Shown here one piece after another: positions 11,091 to 24,571 of a stretch of 64,000 nucleotides of DNA; position 1 is the stretch's first letter, and the number at the start of each line of letters is the position of its first letter. Made by a program: the position numbers and the translations under genes. Source of the DNA: Acorus gramineus (taxonomy: Eukaryota > Streptophyta > Magnoliopsida > Acorales > Acoraceae). Location of the stretch: positions 1,365,599 to 1,429,598 of the forward strand of contig CM060855.1 in the NCBI GenBank assembly GCA_030737835.1, written 5' to 3'. Under the pieces are notes generated by a model. It searched no databases and was not told the DNA's origin. It saw nothing but the letters and a program-made list of their open reading frames with translations.

Positions 11091-12220
11091 CAAATCTAGC
11101 AGCTTCTCAGAGAATCTAATATAACATAAAATAATATTAACTACTTATATTTACATAATAATGTATACGTTACACTAGCACAACATACGCTATGCTAGTG
11201 TAGTGTACGTATTAAGTCAACCTACTATTCAATCAATACTATTTTCTAAATGAAATAATGCATATACTATCATAGAAATGCGTACACTATGCTACTAAAG
11301 TGTATGATTGATAATTTTTTAAATAGTGTATCAATTGAATGAAAATCTACAAAAAAAAAAAACCCGCAAGACAAACTACAAAAACCAAAAAAACTCTAAA
11401 AATATACTACAATCAAATGGAAAGGGATAAAATTGCACATGTTGTATCCCTAAAAAAATCGTAAAAGAAATCATTAAACAATGCATCAAATAGGAAAAAA
11501 AACATTCTTCTAACATGAACATACAAACTGCATATATTGTATCCTATAAAAAAAAATCATAACACAAAGCACCACATCTATTTACCACACTTCTTCTAAC
11601 ACAAACATCAGTGGAACATATATCTTCTCATATAAAAAACACACTGAATGTAATAAAAAAAAGAACAACATACATCCACCAACAAGAAGATGAAAAGAAG
11701 AGAGAGGAAGAGAGAACAAGAAGATGTAAAGAAGAGAGAGAGTGACATGTGTTCGTGTGTGTTGGAGAGGAAGAGAAAACAAGAAAAAGAAACATATCCA
11801 TGTGTGATGGATAACAAGAAGAAACAGAAAAGAGAGAGATGAGAGGGGAAAGAAGTGGTACGGTGTGAGAGTTCATGTGTGTGAGAGAGTGAAAGAGAGA
11901 GAGCATTGATTGATGTGTAAGAGAATTTTAAATTTCAAATTTCGTCCGCCGGAAAATAAAGAAAGAAAAAGAGAAGTCACGTTAGATTGCTACCACATCG
12001 GATTGATGAAGTGGAGACCGCACGCCGAGCTACATTCGGGGCTGAGTATATCATTTTCCTAAAAAATATACAGTGTGCTAGAAATATTTTCAAAAATCAT
12101 GAAAATAATATTGTATCTTAACAAATAATAATTTTGAGGGAGGAATTAATATATTAAAATAGCAAGAATATAAAAATAATAGAATTAAGAGATAAAAGAT
12201 TGGAATTGCTTGGCTGAAAC
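11091..12220. other. AT-rich spacer with GA-rich low-complexity tract
   Basis: The block 11690-11905 is GAGAGA/AAGAAG-rich, giving Ser/Leu/Phe-rich chance frames on the minus strand. The surrounding sequence is AT-rich with no gene. Relative to copy B, A carries about 49 extra bases near 11985-12030. Confidence 0.5.
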
Positions 12221-15033
12221 TGTTACGCCCCGAAGCGGCCATCCCTGGATTGTAGCATTATATAAATATCAGGTGATCAATACAAGAGGTCAATAATGAC
12301 TCCAAGGGATACATCGATGATCCAACATATGACATATCTGGTTTAACAAAGCAATAATAATAGATAGCTTATCAGAAAGTGCGGAAGCGTAAAATGACAT
12401 AAATTTGTAATCCAAAGTAATATTACAAATCCAATTAACACAATTATTGTCCCGTGAGAGCCAAGTCTAGTCAAAATCAATTAAAAATAACGACATGTGC
12501 ATCAAGTATGAATACCATAACATACAGGTAAGAGGAATGCTGACAGCCTCACGCTCGCAGAACCAAAAGACCGGACGCTGCAACAACTACTGGAATCCCA
12601 CCTCACGGAGCTCCTCCTTCAAGATCAACTCAGCCCCTGGTGGAGGAACAATACACGAGGGGTGAGCTATAAGCTCAGTGAATGGTAAGAAGCCACACAC
12701 CGCATCTATATCACATCAATAAAACAATAATAGTTCCAACCAAGACATGGAATAACCTACAATAACAGAACATCATGCAATGACGTGCCCTCACTGTGCC
12801 CTCACTCTTGCCCATAGGGATGTCAAGAGACTTTTGGGAGAAATCAATACGCTAATGCCCTACATCATCCGGTAGCCCTCTTCCAGGTAGCCCTCTTCCT
12901 GGCGGCCTTCCAACATCATGGCAGCACCACGCAGGAAAGCTTCGACGCTGGACAGCTTCAATGCACGATGATGTGTAAAAGAAACACTCTACTCTCACAA
13001 TATAACCCTTATGAATCCTCCACTATCGGTTAGTCATTACTGATACGCTATCGAATTCTCATGAATTCCTATAAAGTTGCATCTCTCGGATGCGGGAAGA
13101 TTAACTATATTCACAACTGAATAATGTCCTAGCATGACCCCAAAGGCGGGTCCTACACACACCTATAACTGATAGGAAAAGTTTAGTATTCAAGCATTTA
13201 GTTTAACATTCCATAATATATCAAAGCTAAGTATGGAACCATATAAACTTAATGATAAATAGCATAGCACATATTTAACTAATCGTGGAGCAAATTCAAT
13301 ATACGAATCTCCTATGGCATACCATATTCAATGATATTAAATACATAAAATACAATATCATGCTAGCATTAGATGTATAAAAATATGGTTATTTATGCAT
13401 GTATTATGGTGGACAAACAAGTAATGGGTACGGATATAAATTGTCTACGCAAAATATAAATTATAAATATATATGGTATGCGTTATCTAACATGGTAAGT
13501 TATAATCCTAATAATACGTCCATTATACAAATACTACATAACTACGGCGCTCTTAGATTACACAGAGCACGGCTACGTGTATTACGCGCTTCCTAAGTGG
13601 GTGGATCGAACCACTCACCGTTACCCGGATCGTCGCGAGTTCTGTCAACGAAAGCTGCAAAACACAATCAATGATGCTCAATTAAAATATGAAGTCTCCT
13701 GACACACATACAAGCAAACTTCATGAAGACACTAACTCTTGATGGTTCTCACATCATGCATAATAGCTCTTTGACACACAATCAAGTAAAACTGGTACAT
13801 CTACTACAACTAGCACTAAACTTTAATCTCCACAGCACCAAATACACATCCAATAATTCTAAAATAAATTATACACATTCTTTGACATGTTAGGATCATA
13901 ATCTGGGAAGACATCATAATCTGATTTGGCCTTTACATGGCTGAAATAAAATATTTCCAGAAACTAGTCATTTCCTACTCGAATCTGAACAGTCCATGCA
14001 AATCAGGTTCTAACTTACAACACAGATAATATTATGATACCAAATTTCATATATAGAATCTATACATATGGATGATCATATCATATGAAGACACAATCCT
14101 AAACATATGTCTCTAAGTACTAGTTTCACAAGGATTGTTACAGAACAGAAATCTGCCATATTATAACACAAAACTCCAAACAACAAGAAAATGGGAAAAA
14201 CACATACAACAACACCTATGCATCCTTGCTGACCATCTAAAGCACTAGATAACAACACTCATACTTCATTGAAGCATAAACACAAACACTTACATGACAC
14301 AAAGGGGAAACAAACATACCATGAGAAGAAGAGGGGAAAAGGATGCACACAAGGGATTCCACCACCACCACCACCACCACCACAAGCAATCAATCCATCA
14401 CACATTCATAGCCATTACCACCACTAGATCAACACCCTCACATAAGTCAAAACAAACAGTGAGGTTAAAAGAATGACATGGAGAAGAAGAGGGAGGTGGG
14501 GGGAAATACAAGGCTCACACACATACTCACCATCCTTTTCACTCTTCCTTCATTTTCTTCTCTTCATCTTCACTTGCACCACCAAAAATCACACACAAAG
14601 GGGGCTGTCCTAAAGAGAATGAAAGGGGGAGAGAGAGATTAAACTCAATTTAGGGTTTTGAGTGTGAGATGGGGGCAAAAGAGGTACAAATGTGCTTGGT
14701 GTGATGAGATAAGGAGGGGGGTATACTTAGCCTTACACTCACCTCTAATAGAGACATTAGGAACCAAAGGTTAGAGAATGGGGTGATACTTGCCTAGAGT
14801 CACCACCCACCCAATCAAACAACCAACCAAAACCCAGTAATAGCTAAACACGGATACCATTTAGAACAGTATAATTTTTAAAACGATGTCAGAACGCGAT
14901 GAAAATTTACAGGTAAGTCAAAGCAGATACTAGGATCACCGATATGCGGTTATATTTTTAAATAAAGCGCCTGAACTCTAAAAAGAAATAAAAAAATGAT
15001 ATTTAATTACTCAAGAGTGACACAAACATAACA
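12221..15033 (-). mobile_element. Old solo-LTR-like fossil, antisense (copy A)
   Basis: Read on the minus strand it starts TGTTATGTTTGTGTCAC and ends GGGGCGTAACA, a TGT...ACA LTR-type pair. It is flanked by GAAAC (12216-12220) and GAAAG (15034-15038), close to a 5-bp target repeat. The order of motifs matches the young elements at 35925, 44166 and 60673: donor-like GGTATG, long intron-like stretch, TTTTGCAG acceptor, a 36-nt block ending at GTGAGT, TGAGCTTATAGCTCACCCC, GAGGAGCTCC, TTGGCTCTCACGGGAC. It has no protein domains and no GC-rich tract. It is probably a solo LTR of an LTR retrotransposon, broken, and older than the duplication because both copies have it. Confidence 0.65.
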
Positions 15034-18000
15034 GAAAGCCATATAGGAGATGCTATCATTAAAATGAATATGTTCTCCATACGCATGGAGTTTCACCGAC
15101 ATAATTCGTTTCCAAGATGCAACTCGACCCGCGAGATTCCGCCAACTTCCTGAGGTGCGATCAAGCTAAATGGAGCCCTCGAACTGAATCCTTGTATTGT
15201 TGATGTCCGGAATGGATAAATAAGGATTGATCAAGATCTTTTATAAACACAAAATAAAATTTTGATAGAAGAAAACTCACATAAAAGAACTTGATGAACT
15301 TTTTGTTAGTCTCTTTCCATCTCTCAATTTTTTCTATGCATGGATTGAAGTGATGATATTGTATTGAGAAGAGGACACGGGGTTGAGATAGAATTATTTT
15401 TTTAAGCTTTGAGAGATTTCTGTTCTATTCGTAAGAAACCAACCAATTCAGTATCAATAATGTTTTTTAGACTTTATTTCTTTTGCCCCATGAGGTGGCA
15501 CATGTGTAATATCTATATTACCCTTATTTCCTTTTTTAGGCAACTACTCCCTCCAATCGAAGAGTTAGTTAGAATGCCATAATCACACATTTTAGAAACC
15601 GTGCGAGTGGGTCATTAACGAAGTTTTTTTATTCCTATAATTGAATTCTAATATTCCATAATCAATTATTTTGAAAAATACTTAGTAGCCGATCGAAAAT
15701 TGCTATTCATCCACAACAATCGATCATTTTTTTGGAGGATTTTTCCAACCATTAATTTGATTACAATATTTTCAAAAGTTAGTTACATTTCAAATAATTT
15801 GAACCTTTTATGAATTACATTTTGAAAGTCAATTATATTTTTGGAATGTAACTAATATTTATATGCATTATATAGTAAAAGTCTGTTACATTCAACCACG
15901 GATTTAAAATATCGTAAAAGTCTTTTGCATTTTGAAATGTAACTGAATGTTTACTGCATTATATTATGAAAGTAAGTTATATTTTAAAAATATAACTGAC
16001 TTTTTATCTGGTCCTATTAAATCTACTAGTACTCTAATTCCATACTTTCATTTTTGTTTCACTTAGGGCTCCGTTTGGCCCGTGTCATTCTTTTTATTGA
16101 AGTTACTTTACCAAGAATCATTTTGCCAGGAATTATTATTCCATCAAACTATTTGGTTTGCTAGTGGATTTCTTTGAAGAATCAATTTTTAGTGTTTGGT
16201 TCACACATGAAAAATGATAATGAATTTTTTGTGTTGCTAAATAAATTCAGTTACATTGCAAATGAATTTGATCTTTATATGTATTATATTTTCATGTTTT
16301 TTGTATTTTTTGTGTTGCTAAAAAATTTACTTTTTCTTTTCAAATCAATTACATATTTTCATGTATCTGACTTTTTTTTATCTGAATGAATGAATTTCAG
16401 AAACATTACCAGAAAAAGAAGAAAAAAACGTTGCTGGTTAGATACAAAATAATTATTCATTAAATAACATTACATAAAATCACAATAAACATGTGCCAAA
16501 AAAAAAATCACATAAACTAATACAACTTGTATGTTAGATACATTTTGAAATGTAAGTGCATTTCAAAAAAAAAACAAAGATAGAGGTGGAGGTTGGAGGA
16601 GGGCTCGAAAGATAGCCTAATCACCTTTTATATGATAGAGAGCGGCGAGAAGAATCCAGAGGTGATGACCCTAGTCGTCGGAGATGAGCATGCCGGCCTG
16701 AATGGATTTTTTAAGTGGGGGATGGCTTCTAAGGGTAAAATAGAAAATTTCCAAAGAGTTGGGAAGATGTTACACTAGAATGAAATAACAAGAGAAGATA
16801 TTTTTACGTTGAATTTAAATGAAGGGTAATATTGTATTTTATAATTTTACCCTTTCGTAAAAGTCAAATATGTAACTAATAAAAAATTGACACTTAATAG
16901 GGCTTATGAATGAGGCCTATAAACTGGGGTGTGGGTATCAAGACTGATTCAATATATATAGAGAGTAGTTCGGGAAATATAATTAACACCTACACATTGA
17001 ATCACATGAACATTGACACACAAATTCAAAATGTTTTTGTTGGTTAATGATCCAATTGTAACCCATGCAATAATTCATGCATTAGTAACTGTATAAATAT
17101 TAAAATTTGGGTCACAATAAAAATATATCCAACAAGATGGAGCATGTATGTTCACAAAAAATTAAATATAATGTATATTTTTATATTATAGAATATATAT
17201 TTTCTTATTAGGAAAATTAATTAGAGGTCCCTCGGGCCTGTATTAACATTTAGTCCCTTCACTTTTTTTAGTTTTTTTAAAATTTCTAAAGTCCTTGAGT
17301 TATTTTTTCTGGGTCCTTGGCAGTAATTGCTGTTAGATGAGCCTTTTTTCTTCCATTTTTACCCTTTGATAACAATGTATGCAGATGGTATATCGGTGTA
17401 CTACATCTTTTTAAATCTGTGAGTAACAATGTACACATTGTGCATATCGGTGTACACAGTCAAGTCTATATAACATGCTTAACTGGGAATCACGAACATG
17501 CATTTCAAACATTTAAATGCCATCTCCACTGATATTTTAATAACTTAAAATTAATTCAGAGTTCCAGAGGTGTTTTGAAAATTGATTTTACTATTTTAGC
17601 ATGGAGCATAGAAAACATTTACATATGCTTAAATCATCACCATAGATTTACAAAAATAACCACAAAGTTATATTTACATCTAGTGTTTATATCTTTCAAA
17701 CTCTTCTTGTAGTTCCTTTATCTGAGCTCTTCAAATTACTTTTGCTACATACTCCCCTCGAAACCTTGGAATGTCTTTTTGCCCAAATTCCATATTGGTT
17801 ACTTTTATTAGGTGCTCGCCATATTTGATAAAAAAAATATGCCATAGTCAACCCTAAAAAACACCATAAATCAATATTATTAGTGCGACGTAGGGACATT
17901 AATCATGACAATGTATACCATAAATACTTACCCATTGGATTGTTGTGGGCATTGGTCCTCCCTTGTGATTGGCCAATGAACAACATCGTGCATTAAATGG

Positions 18001-18239
18001 GTCAAATTGAAAAACATTTTAAGCCAATGTACCTGTCAGTGTTAAGGAAGGCGGGATGTGGATTGCGTGCTGTTGGGGTACTGCACAGAGTATATGCGGT
18101 ATGCAGGAGTATATGCAATTCTGTAATTTTTTATTAATAAAAAAATAATTTCTATGATACAATAAAATGAAAAACACAAGTTAATCAGTGCATGTGCTTA
18201 ATATTGAATAATTTCTATGATATATATTTGTTTTTGTGA

Positions 18240-18240
<1 letters not shown>
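15034..18240. other. AT-rich spacer, no gene recognised
   Basis: The part 15740-16020 repeats short inverted GTTACATT/AATGTAAC motifs at loose intervals. GGGCTCCGTTTGGC near 16068 resembles a Tourist/Harbinger-type edge without a matching partner. A minus-strand frame at 17696-17899 and several others of 60-70 codons match nothing I know. Copy B has the same content at about 40203-43428. Confidence 0.4.

Positions 18241-18304
<64 letters not shown>
18241..18304. repeat. (TA)32 microsatellite
   Basis: There are 32 uninterrupted TA dinucleotides. The matching site in copy B (43429-43442) has only about seven, so the run changed length after the duplication. Confidence 0.95.
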
Positions 18305-18309
<5 letters not shown>

Positions 18310-18499
18310 TTAAAAGTTTATATTTTTTGTTAAGTATGTACATCATTTTTTGTAAAAATATACTCCACTAATTATATATATACTCATTTTAGAATAAAAT
18401 TAAAACATGTGCTTACTGTATTTATCATTTCACTAATATATAACACATCCAACCTAGGATATATCATTACAAATCACTCAACGCATACGGTTTGTACGA

Positions 18500-20576
18500 A
18501 CAGAGAGTTGGTTGCAGGTCTAGAGCTTGTATCATGCAATCCCGGATGGGCACCATTGTTTGACGTCCCATATCGGGATTCCCTAGTTGAGAAGCACATT
18601 AGTCATTTTTCAGCGATTATAGTGCCCGAGATGGCTCGGGTGGTTTCAGGGGTGGGCCAGGGGGATGTGGGCCGGATTGCTTCAGACACGGAGGGTCCCC
18701 TCTATGGGCTTGTGGTCCGTTTACCTCTGGGAGTTTCAGGTGATGAGTTTTATGGGCCGTGTTCTCTGGGCCCGGGGTGGTCGTGGACATGGTGGGACAG
18801 GGACCAATCTACGGGGGAGGACTTATTTCATGCGGTTCGGGATTCTCCACCTCGGCGTACTGTGGTGGGGTATCCTGCTGGCCAACAGCCTCTCCAGTCA
18901 TCCTCTCCCCCTTTGGTGGTGATACGAGAGGGGGAGAGGGTTAGTTTGGGCTCTGCTCCTCCCCCGACGGCGGTGAGGGTGGGGGAGCAGGCATGTTCGG
19001 TTCCCTTCACACCTCGTAGGGGATCTCTCTCCCCACCCCCTCCCGGAGGGTTGCGTCGCTAACCCAGTCAGATCTGGGTCCATCTTAGCGTTGGAGCCCA
19101 ATGGCTGTGGATCCCCTTACTTGGTCAAGGACTAAATGTGTGGGCATCCGACTCCGTGTTCGGGAGGAGCGGGCGTTCTTCAACTCTTTCCTCAAGGAGA
19201 CTTTCATGCCTAGGGGACCTTTTGGTTGTAATCTCCTCTGTCCAAAGGCGACGGTGATTTCCCCTGAGGTGGAGCCATCCAGTGAATCAAGGAGTTCAGC
19301 CGAAGGGCCCAGTAGTGACTCATGCTGAGCTTTCTATCATAGAACATCCGGGGTCTTCACAACCCGCGAAGCAAGCGGCGGTGAAGGAGTTCAGGTGTGT
19401 TGTCTTCAAGAAACAAAGATGGCGGTGGTCGATTCTCGGTTGCTCCGCTCCTTCGGAGGGGGTGTGTTTGATGAGATAGCATTCAGGTGTGCGGAAGGCA
19501 ACTCTGGGGGGGGGTCATCCTCAGGTGGGATTCTTGGTTTTGGAAGGGGATCAACTAGGTGGTAGGAAGGTTCTTAGTGTTTGTCCTATTAGAGTGCGTA
19601 TCTACTTCAAAAAGGTGGATTTGCTCAGGGGTCTACGGACCTCATGTGGAAGTAGAAAGAGCTAGTTTTTGGGAGGAGCTATCGGAGGTACATCGGAGAT
19701 GGCCCTCCCCGTGGTGCGTGGCTGGGGACTTTAATGTCACCCGGTTCAGGTCAGACTGTAACCGCCCGCCTTGGGGACTTCTCTTTTGTGATGATACGCT
19801 TCAATGATTGGATAGAGGTAGAGGGGTTGATCGATATGCCGGTGCTGGGAGTGAAATTTACGTGGAGAAATTTGCGCGTGAAACCCCCTCTTGCGCGCTT
19901 GGACCGCATCTTAGTTGATGATGATTGGGACGGCGAATTCCCAGGCGAGGAGGTGGTGAGCCTGTCCAGGTCAGTCTCTGATCATTCCCCATTGTTGTTT
20001 TCTGTTCGCAGGTGACCAGGTAGAAGGCGCCACTTTAAATTTGAATCTTGGTGGACTGAGTGGGAGGGGTTGGACGATGTAGTACGAGCATCTTGGGAAG
20101 GTAGTGTGGGGGACCATCTCGGTGCTCGTCGTATTGCTTTTAAATTGCGAAGATTGAAGCGGGTTCTAAAAGCACGGGGTAGGGAGGCATCGCTTGGGTA
20201 TTGGGCATAAAAACAAGCCTGTCTTGACTGTATTGATCGTTGGGACAGGGCTGAGGAGATCAGCCCATTGTCGGCAAAGGTTCGGGCTGAAAGGAAGGCA
20301 TGCAAGGAGAGGTTGGCAGAACTACTCCGTATGGAGGATAAAGAATGACGCCAAAAGTCTAAGGCGCTGTGGTGGCTTGGGGACAACAACACCAAATTCT
20401 TTCATAAGACGACTTCCATTCGCTGAAGGGTTAACAACATTCGCAGCTTGGTGGTTGATGGCATCCACATTGAAGAGGAGGGGGAGCTTCAGTCGAAGGT
20501 GGTGGTTTATTTTAAATAGGAGTTCTCTTCTTGGAGGTTTTAAAGCAGGGAGGACGAGCACCTATGCCCTCCCATA
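18500..20576 (+). mobile_element. LINE (plant L1-type) fragment: end of ORF1 region, endonuclease, start of RT region (copy A)
   Basis: The apurinic endonuclease domain of a plant non-LTR retrotransposon is clear. It has NIRGLHNPRSKRR (from 19343) after ATG 19322, WCVAGDFNV near 19720, FTWRNLRVKPPLARLDRILV near 19858-19917, and the catalytic-type SDHSPLLF near 19977. Then WLGDNNTKFFHKTTSIR (about 20378) and GIHIEEEGELQSKVVVYF lead toward the reverse transcriptase, which is cut off at 20576. The sequence before 19080 is GC-rich and probably ORF1, though I recognise no domain there. A TAG at 19340 replaces the usual Trp of SWNIRGL, and frames shift several times, so it is dead. Copy B shares the TAG and is split by a 3 kb LTR-like insertion. 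Confidence 0.8.
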
Positions 20577-23500
20577 AATTTATCCGCCCATAAATTTATT
20601 AATTACTTATATACTATTTATTCAAATTTAAGATTTCAAATTAGATTTAGATAATCTTAAATATATTTTAAATTTTTAATATCAGATTTAAGTAAATCAT
20701 ATATAAGATTAAAATTTTAATAATTCAAAATTAAAGATATTCATTAAATCTATCTTTAGCAAAAAGATATTTATTAAATCTATCTTTAGCAAAAATTTAT
20801 CTTTTAATAGAAAATATCTATTATTTATCATACATTTATCTATTACTTACTTATTAAAAGAATTCTGTGACCCAGTATTTTGATTTCCCTTTTTATCCAA
20901 TAAATAGTTAATTAATTATTAATATATCTATTTATTAAAATTTTAAAATTTTAAAATATATAATGGATAAATACATGATATGTATATCTATTACTTATTA
21001 AAAGGATTCTGACCCAGTATTTTGATTTCCCTTTTTATCTTTTAAATAGTTAATCATTTACTAATATGTATAATGGATAAATACATGATGAATATATTTA
21101 TTACTCACTTATTAAAAGGATTCTAAACCAGTATTTTGATTTCCCTTTTTATCTTTTAAATAATTAATCAATTACTAATATATCTATTTATTTAAATTTT
21201 AAAATATATAATGGATAAATACATGATAGATATACATGTCTATCACTTACTTATTAAAAGAATTCTGTGACCCAGTATTTTGATTTCCCTTTTTATCATT
21301 TAAATATTTAATTAATTACTAATATATCTATTTATTTAAATTTTAAAATTTTAAAATATATAATGGATAAATACATGATAGATATATCTATTACTTATTA
21401 AAATGTTTTTGACCCAGTATTTTCATTTCTTTTTTATCTTTTAAATAATTGATTAATTACTAATATATATAATGGATAAATACATGATGAATATATCTAT
21501 TACTCACTTATTAAAAGAATTCTGATCCAGTATTTTGATTTCCCTTTTTATCTTTTAAATAATTAATCAATTACTAATGTATCTATTTGTTTAAATTTTA
21601 AAATATATAATGGATAAATACATGGTAGACATACATGGATTATAATAAATGAAGAAGATTAAAATTAATTAAATAAACGTATAGATATGATAGTTGGTTT
21701 TCACTTTTCATATATTTTTAATTTAAATTTAAAATATATAATGGATATGTTAAATCAATTTATTTTTCTTAAGCCTATTAGCATTCAATGTATTTTTTTA
21801 AATAAATAAATTATAATTGAAATTAATTAAAAGTCATTTAGATATTCTTTAACAATAAAATATTTGATAAGATCAAATGATATATTATTTTTAGGGATTC
21901 AAATATATTTGGGATGGTTCAAATATAATTTTCATTTTTATCTTTTATTTTTGGTTTTCAAAAAATTCGAGATCTAGGATTACTTTGGTCACCCTTTATT
22001 TTTGTTTTATATGTATGATCTATTTAAATTTAAAAAAGTTAAAGCTGATTAATCACAATCTCATCTTCATCCATGGGTTTTTAAAAAGTCCTCCCCAAAA
22101 TCCTCCACAAAGAACCCCAAAATCCTCCATAAAAATGTATACCCGACTACCTCAAACTCCATACACTCCCTTTTTCATTTGATGATCAACCTAGCTAAAA
22201 ATAATTTTTTTTTTGTTTATAATATTTTAATTTTTTTAATTTTGGGTTGATGATTTATTTCTTGTTTTTTTTATTTTTCTCAATGAATATTTTAGGTTTT
22301 TCATCTTTCATTTTAATTGTATTTTTTTACTATAACATGTGAATTGATTCATTCATTATGGAGAAGAGAGTCCTCTCCAACATGAAATCGAGGTAAAAAA
22401 AAAAAGGAACCTAGAATTAGTTTTTATATGTTTTCATCATGTAATTAATTATTTTTGTGGATTAGTAATTTTTTTTGGTAAACAAAATAGATATGCTCAA
22501 TCAATTTCCTTTGAATTCATAATCTATGCCTTTTTTGAAATCTAATTAGATAGGTAATAGGTTTTACATGATTTTATATGTATGTATTATTTTTGTAGAG
22601 GGTCGCTTTTTTAACATGATTCATCCATTCATGGATAATTTGATAAGATTTGTTGATTCACGGATAAAATTTTATTAATTTGAAAGCATAGTGACATATT
22701 AGATATATATTAATATTCATATTGTATGTTTAATTAATGCATAAAATGTAATAGTGCACTAATTAGCATCTTTTATTGTTTTTTTAATTAATCTGACAAT
22801 ATTAATCCATAAAGGGTTTTTATATATAATATTAATCTGTATTATAATATATTAAGCTCCCAAAATGTTAATTTTTATTAATTTTTAGATGTCAAATCGG
22901 CTAAAATGTTTCCCCATCAGCTCGTACTTTTTACAGTAGTATAGATATAGATATACATATATTTTGAATTTCTAAAAATAAAAAATTAGTTATTATACCT
23001 ATTATATATATCTTTTTATAGATTAAATGATTATTACTTTTTTTTATAGACATAAATAATTTTTGTTTCTTTTAATATATTTCTTTTAAATTTTAAATTT
23101 AAATATAAAAATTATTATTATGATTTATATGTATTTTAAATATTACAATTTGAATATTTTAAATTTGACTATCATTAAAACAAATTTTTTAGTTTCTTAA
23201 GATCCATCTTTATAGGTATTTTGATAATTTAATGTTATTATGATATTTATATTAAATAAAATTCCGTAAAATTGGATTAGATTTTTTAATGGATTGAATA
23301 ATTTTTTTTATTTATAAAATCATATTTTATGATGTAAATGTAGTTTGTGAGATAAAATCTATCACATTACAAATATAGATAGGATTTGTTTATGGATATA
23401 AGATTTATAATTAATTTTAAGGGGTAAAATTGGCTAAAATGTTTTCCCTCAAACTCGTACTTTTTATAGTAGTATAGATTTTTTTATAAAAATAAATATT

Positions 23501-23982
23501 TTTTTGCTTCTTTTAATATATTTCTTTCAAATTTTAAATTTAAATATAAAAATTATTATTATGATCAATATGTATTTGAAATATTAAAATTTGAATATTT
23601 TAAATTTGACTATCATTAAAACCAATTTTTTATTTTCTTAAGATCCATCTTTGTAGGTGTTTTGATAATTTAATGTTATCATGATATTTATATTAAATAA
23701 AATTCCGTAAAATTGGATTAGATTTGTTAATGGATTGAATAAATTTTTTTTTTTATAAAATCATATTTTATGATGTAAATGTAGTTTGTGAGATAAAATC
23801 TATGATAAAATCTATCACATTACAAATATGATAAGATTTGTTTATGGATATAAGATTTATAATAAATTTTAAGGGGTAAAATTGGCTAAAATGTTTCCCC
23901 TTGAACTCTTACTTTTTATAGTAGTATAGATATAGATATAGATATACATATATTGATATATAATTGTGAATGTTATACCACG

Positions 23983-24537
23983 TAGGGGTGCAACTTGGGC
24001 GGGTTGAACCCGACCCAACCCGGTTCATGGGCGGGTTTGGGTTGAGGTTTTTCTCTGCTGGGTTCAACCCGACCCGAACCCGAACTAACCCGAACCCAAT
24101 TCGGGTCGGGTTTGGGTTGGGGGGTCGGGTTACGCGGGCTCAACCCGAACCCGAATTGGTAAATGTTTTTTTTTATATTTTTGTTGAAAAACGATGAAGT
24201 TATGTTTAGCTTATTTAAAATTTAGAATATGTATTCATAAACTATTTGGATTTTGTAAGTTTTTTTTGTGGTGAATATACATTTAATTAATTAGAGTTTA
24301 TTGTGTTGTTTATTAAATAATTTTTATGATATTTTAAGTATTAAACCCGAACCCGACCCGAGCCCAACCCGAGCCCGAATTCAACCCGAACCCGACCCGA
24401 ACCCGCGGGTTGAGGTCGGGTTCGGGTTGAACCCTTCGGGTTGAGGTCGGGTTCGGGTTCGGGTTGGACTCTGTGCAATGTGGGTTAAAGCCAAAACCGA
24501 CCCGAACCCGACCCAACCCGCCCGAGTTGCACCCCTA
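23983..24537. mobile_element. hAT-type MITE, young, present only in copy A
   Basis: The ends TAGGGGTGCAACTTGGGCGG and CCGCCCGAGTTGCACCCCTA are inverted, and a perfect 8-bp target repeat ATACCACG (23975-23982 and 24538-24545) flanks the 555-bp element. The interior is non-coding, full of GGGTTCGGGTT-like strings and their complements. Copy B at the matching place (near 52132-52150) has the uninterrupted GTTATACCACGTGCTTTG, an empty site. It inserted exactly in the hairpin of a Helitron-like 3' end. Confidence 0.93.
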
Positions 24538-24540
24538 ATA

Positions 24541-24571
24541 CCACGTGCTTTGACGCGTGTAAGATAACTAG
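24541..24571 (+). other. Helitron-like 3' end, inner (copy A)
   Basis: An imperfect hairpin (CACGTGCTTTGACGCGTG, counting the CACG of the downstream hAT target repeat) is followed about ten bases later by CTAG, then T. A short hairpin 10-12 bases before CTRR with a following T is the Helitron 3' signature. No matching TC 5' end could be fixed and no Rep/helicase is present. Copy B: CTAG at 52166-52169. Confidence 0.4.

Noticed and set aside
11582-11906. Ser/Leu/Phe-rich minus-strand frames (also 33687-33994)
   Set aside because: They are translations of a GA-rich tract. No real protein features.
14294-14476. Frame with a run of eight histidines (also 39463-39645)
   Set aside because: The run is a CAC trinucleotide repeat inside an antisense LTR-like fossil.
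16060-16430. Tourist-like MITE starting GGGCTCCGTTTGGC
   Set aside because: No inverted partner or TWA target repeat could be found within about 1 kb.
17696-17899. 67-codon minus-strand frame as a possible small gene
   Set aside because: No similarity, no codon bias or splice context, and the counterpart in copy B is shifted by small indels.
20871-21670. Regularly spaced repeats resembling a CRISPR array
   Set aside because: The spacers are related AT-rich repeats, the monomers are 114-146 bp, and the context is a plant nuclear genome.
23983-24537. GGGTT-rich strings resembling interstitial telomere repeats
   Set aside because: The units vary (GGGTTGGGTC, GGGTTCGGGTT), appear in both orientations within a MITE and never form TTTAGGG arrays.
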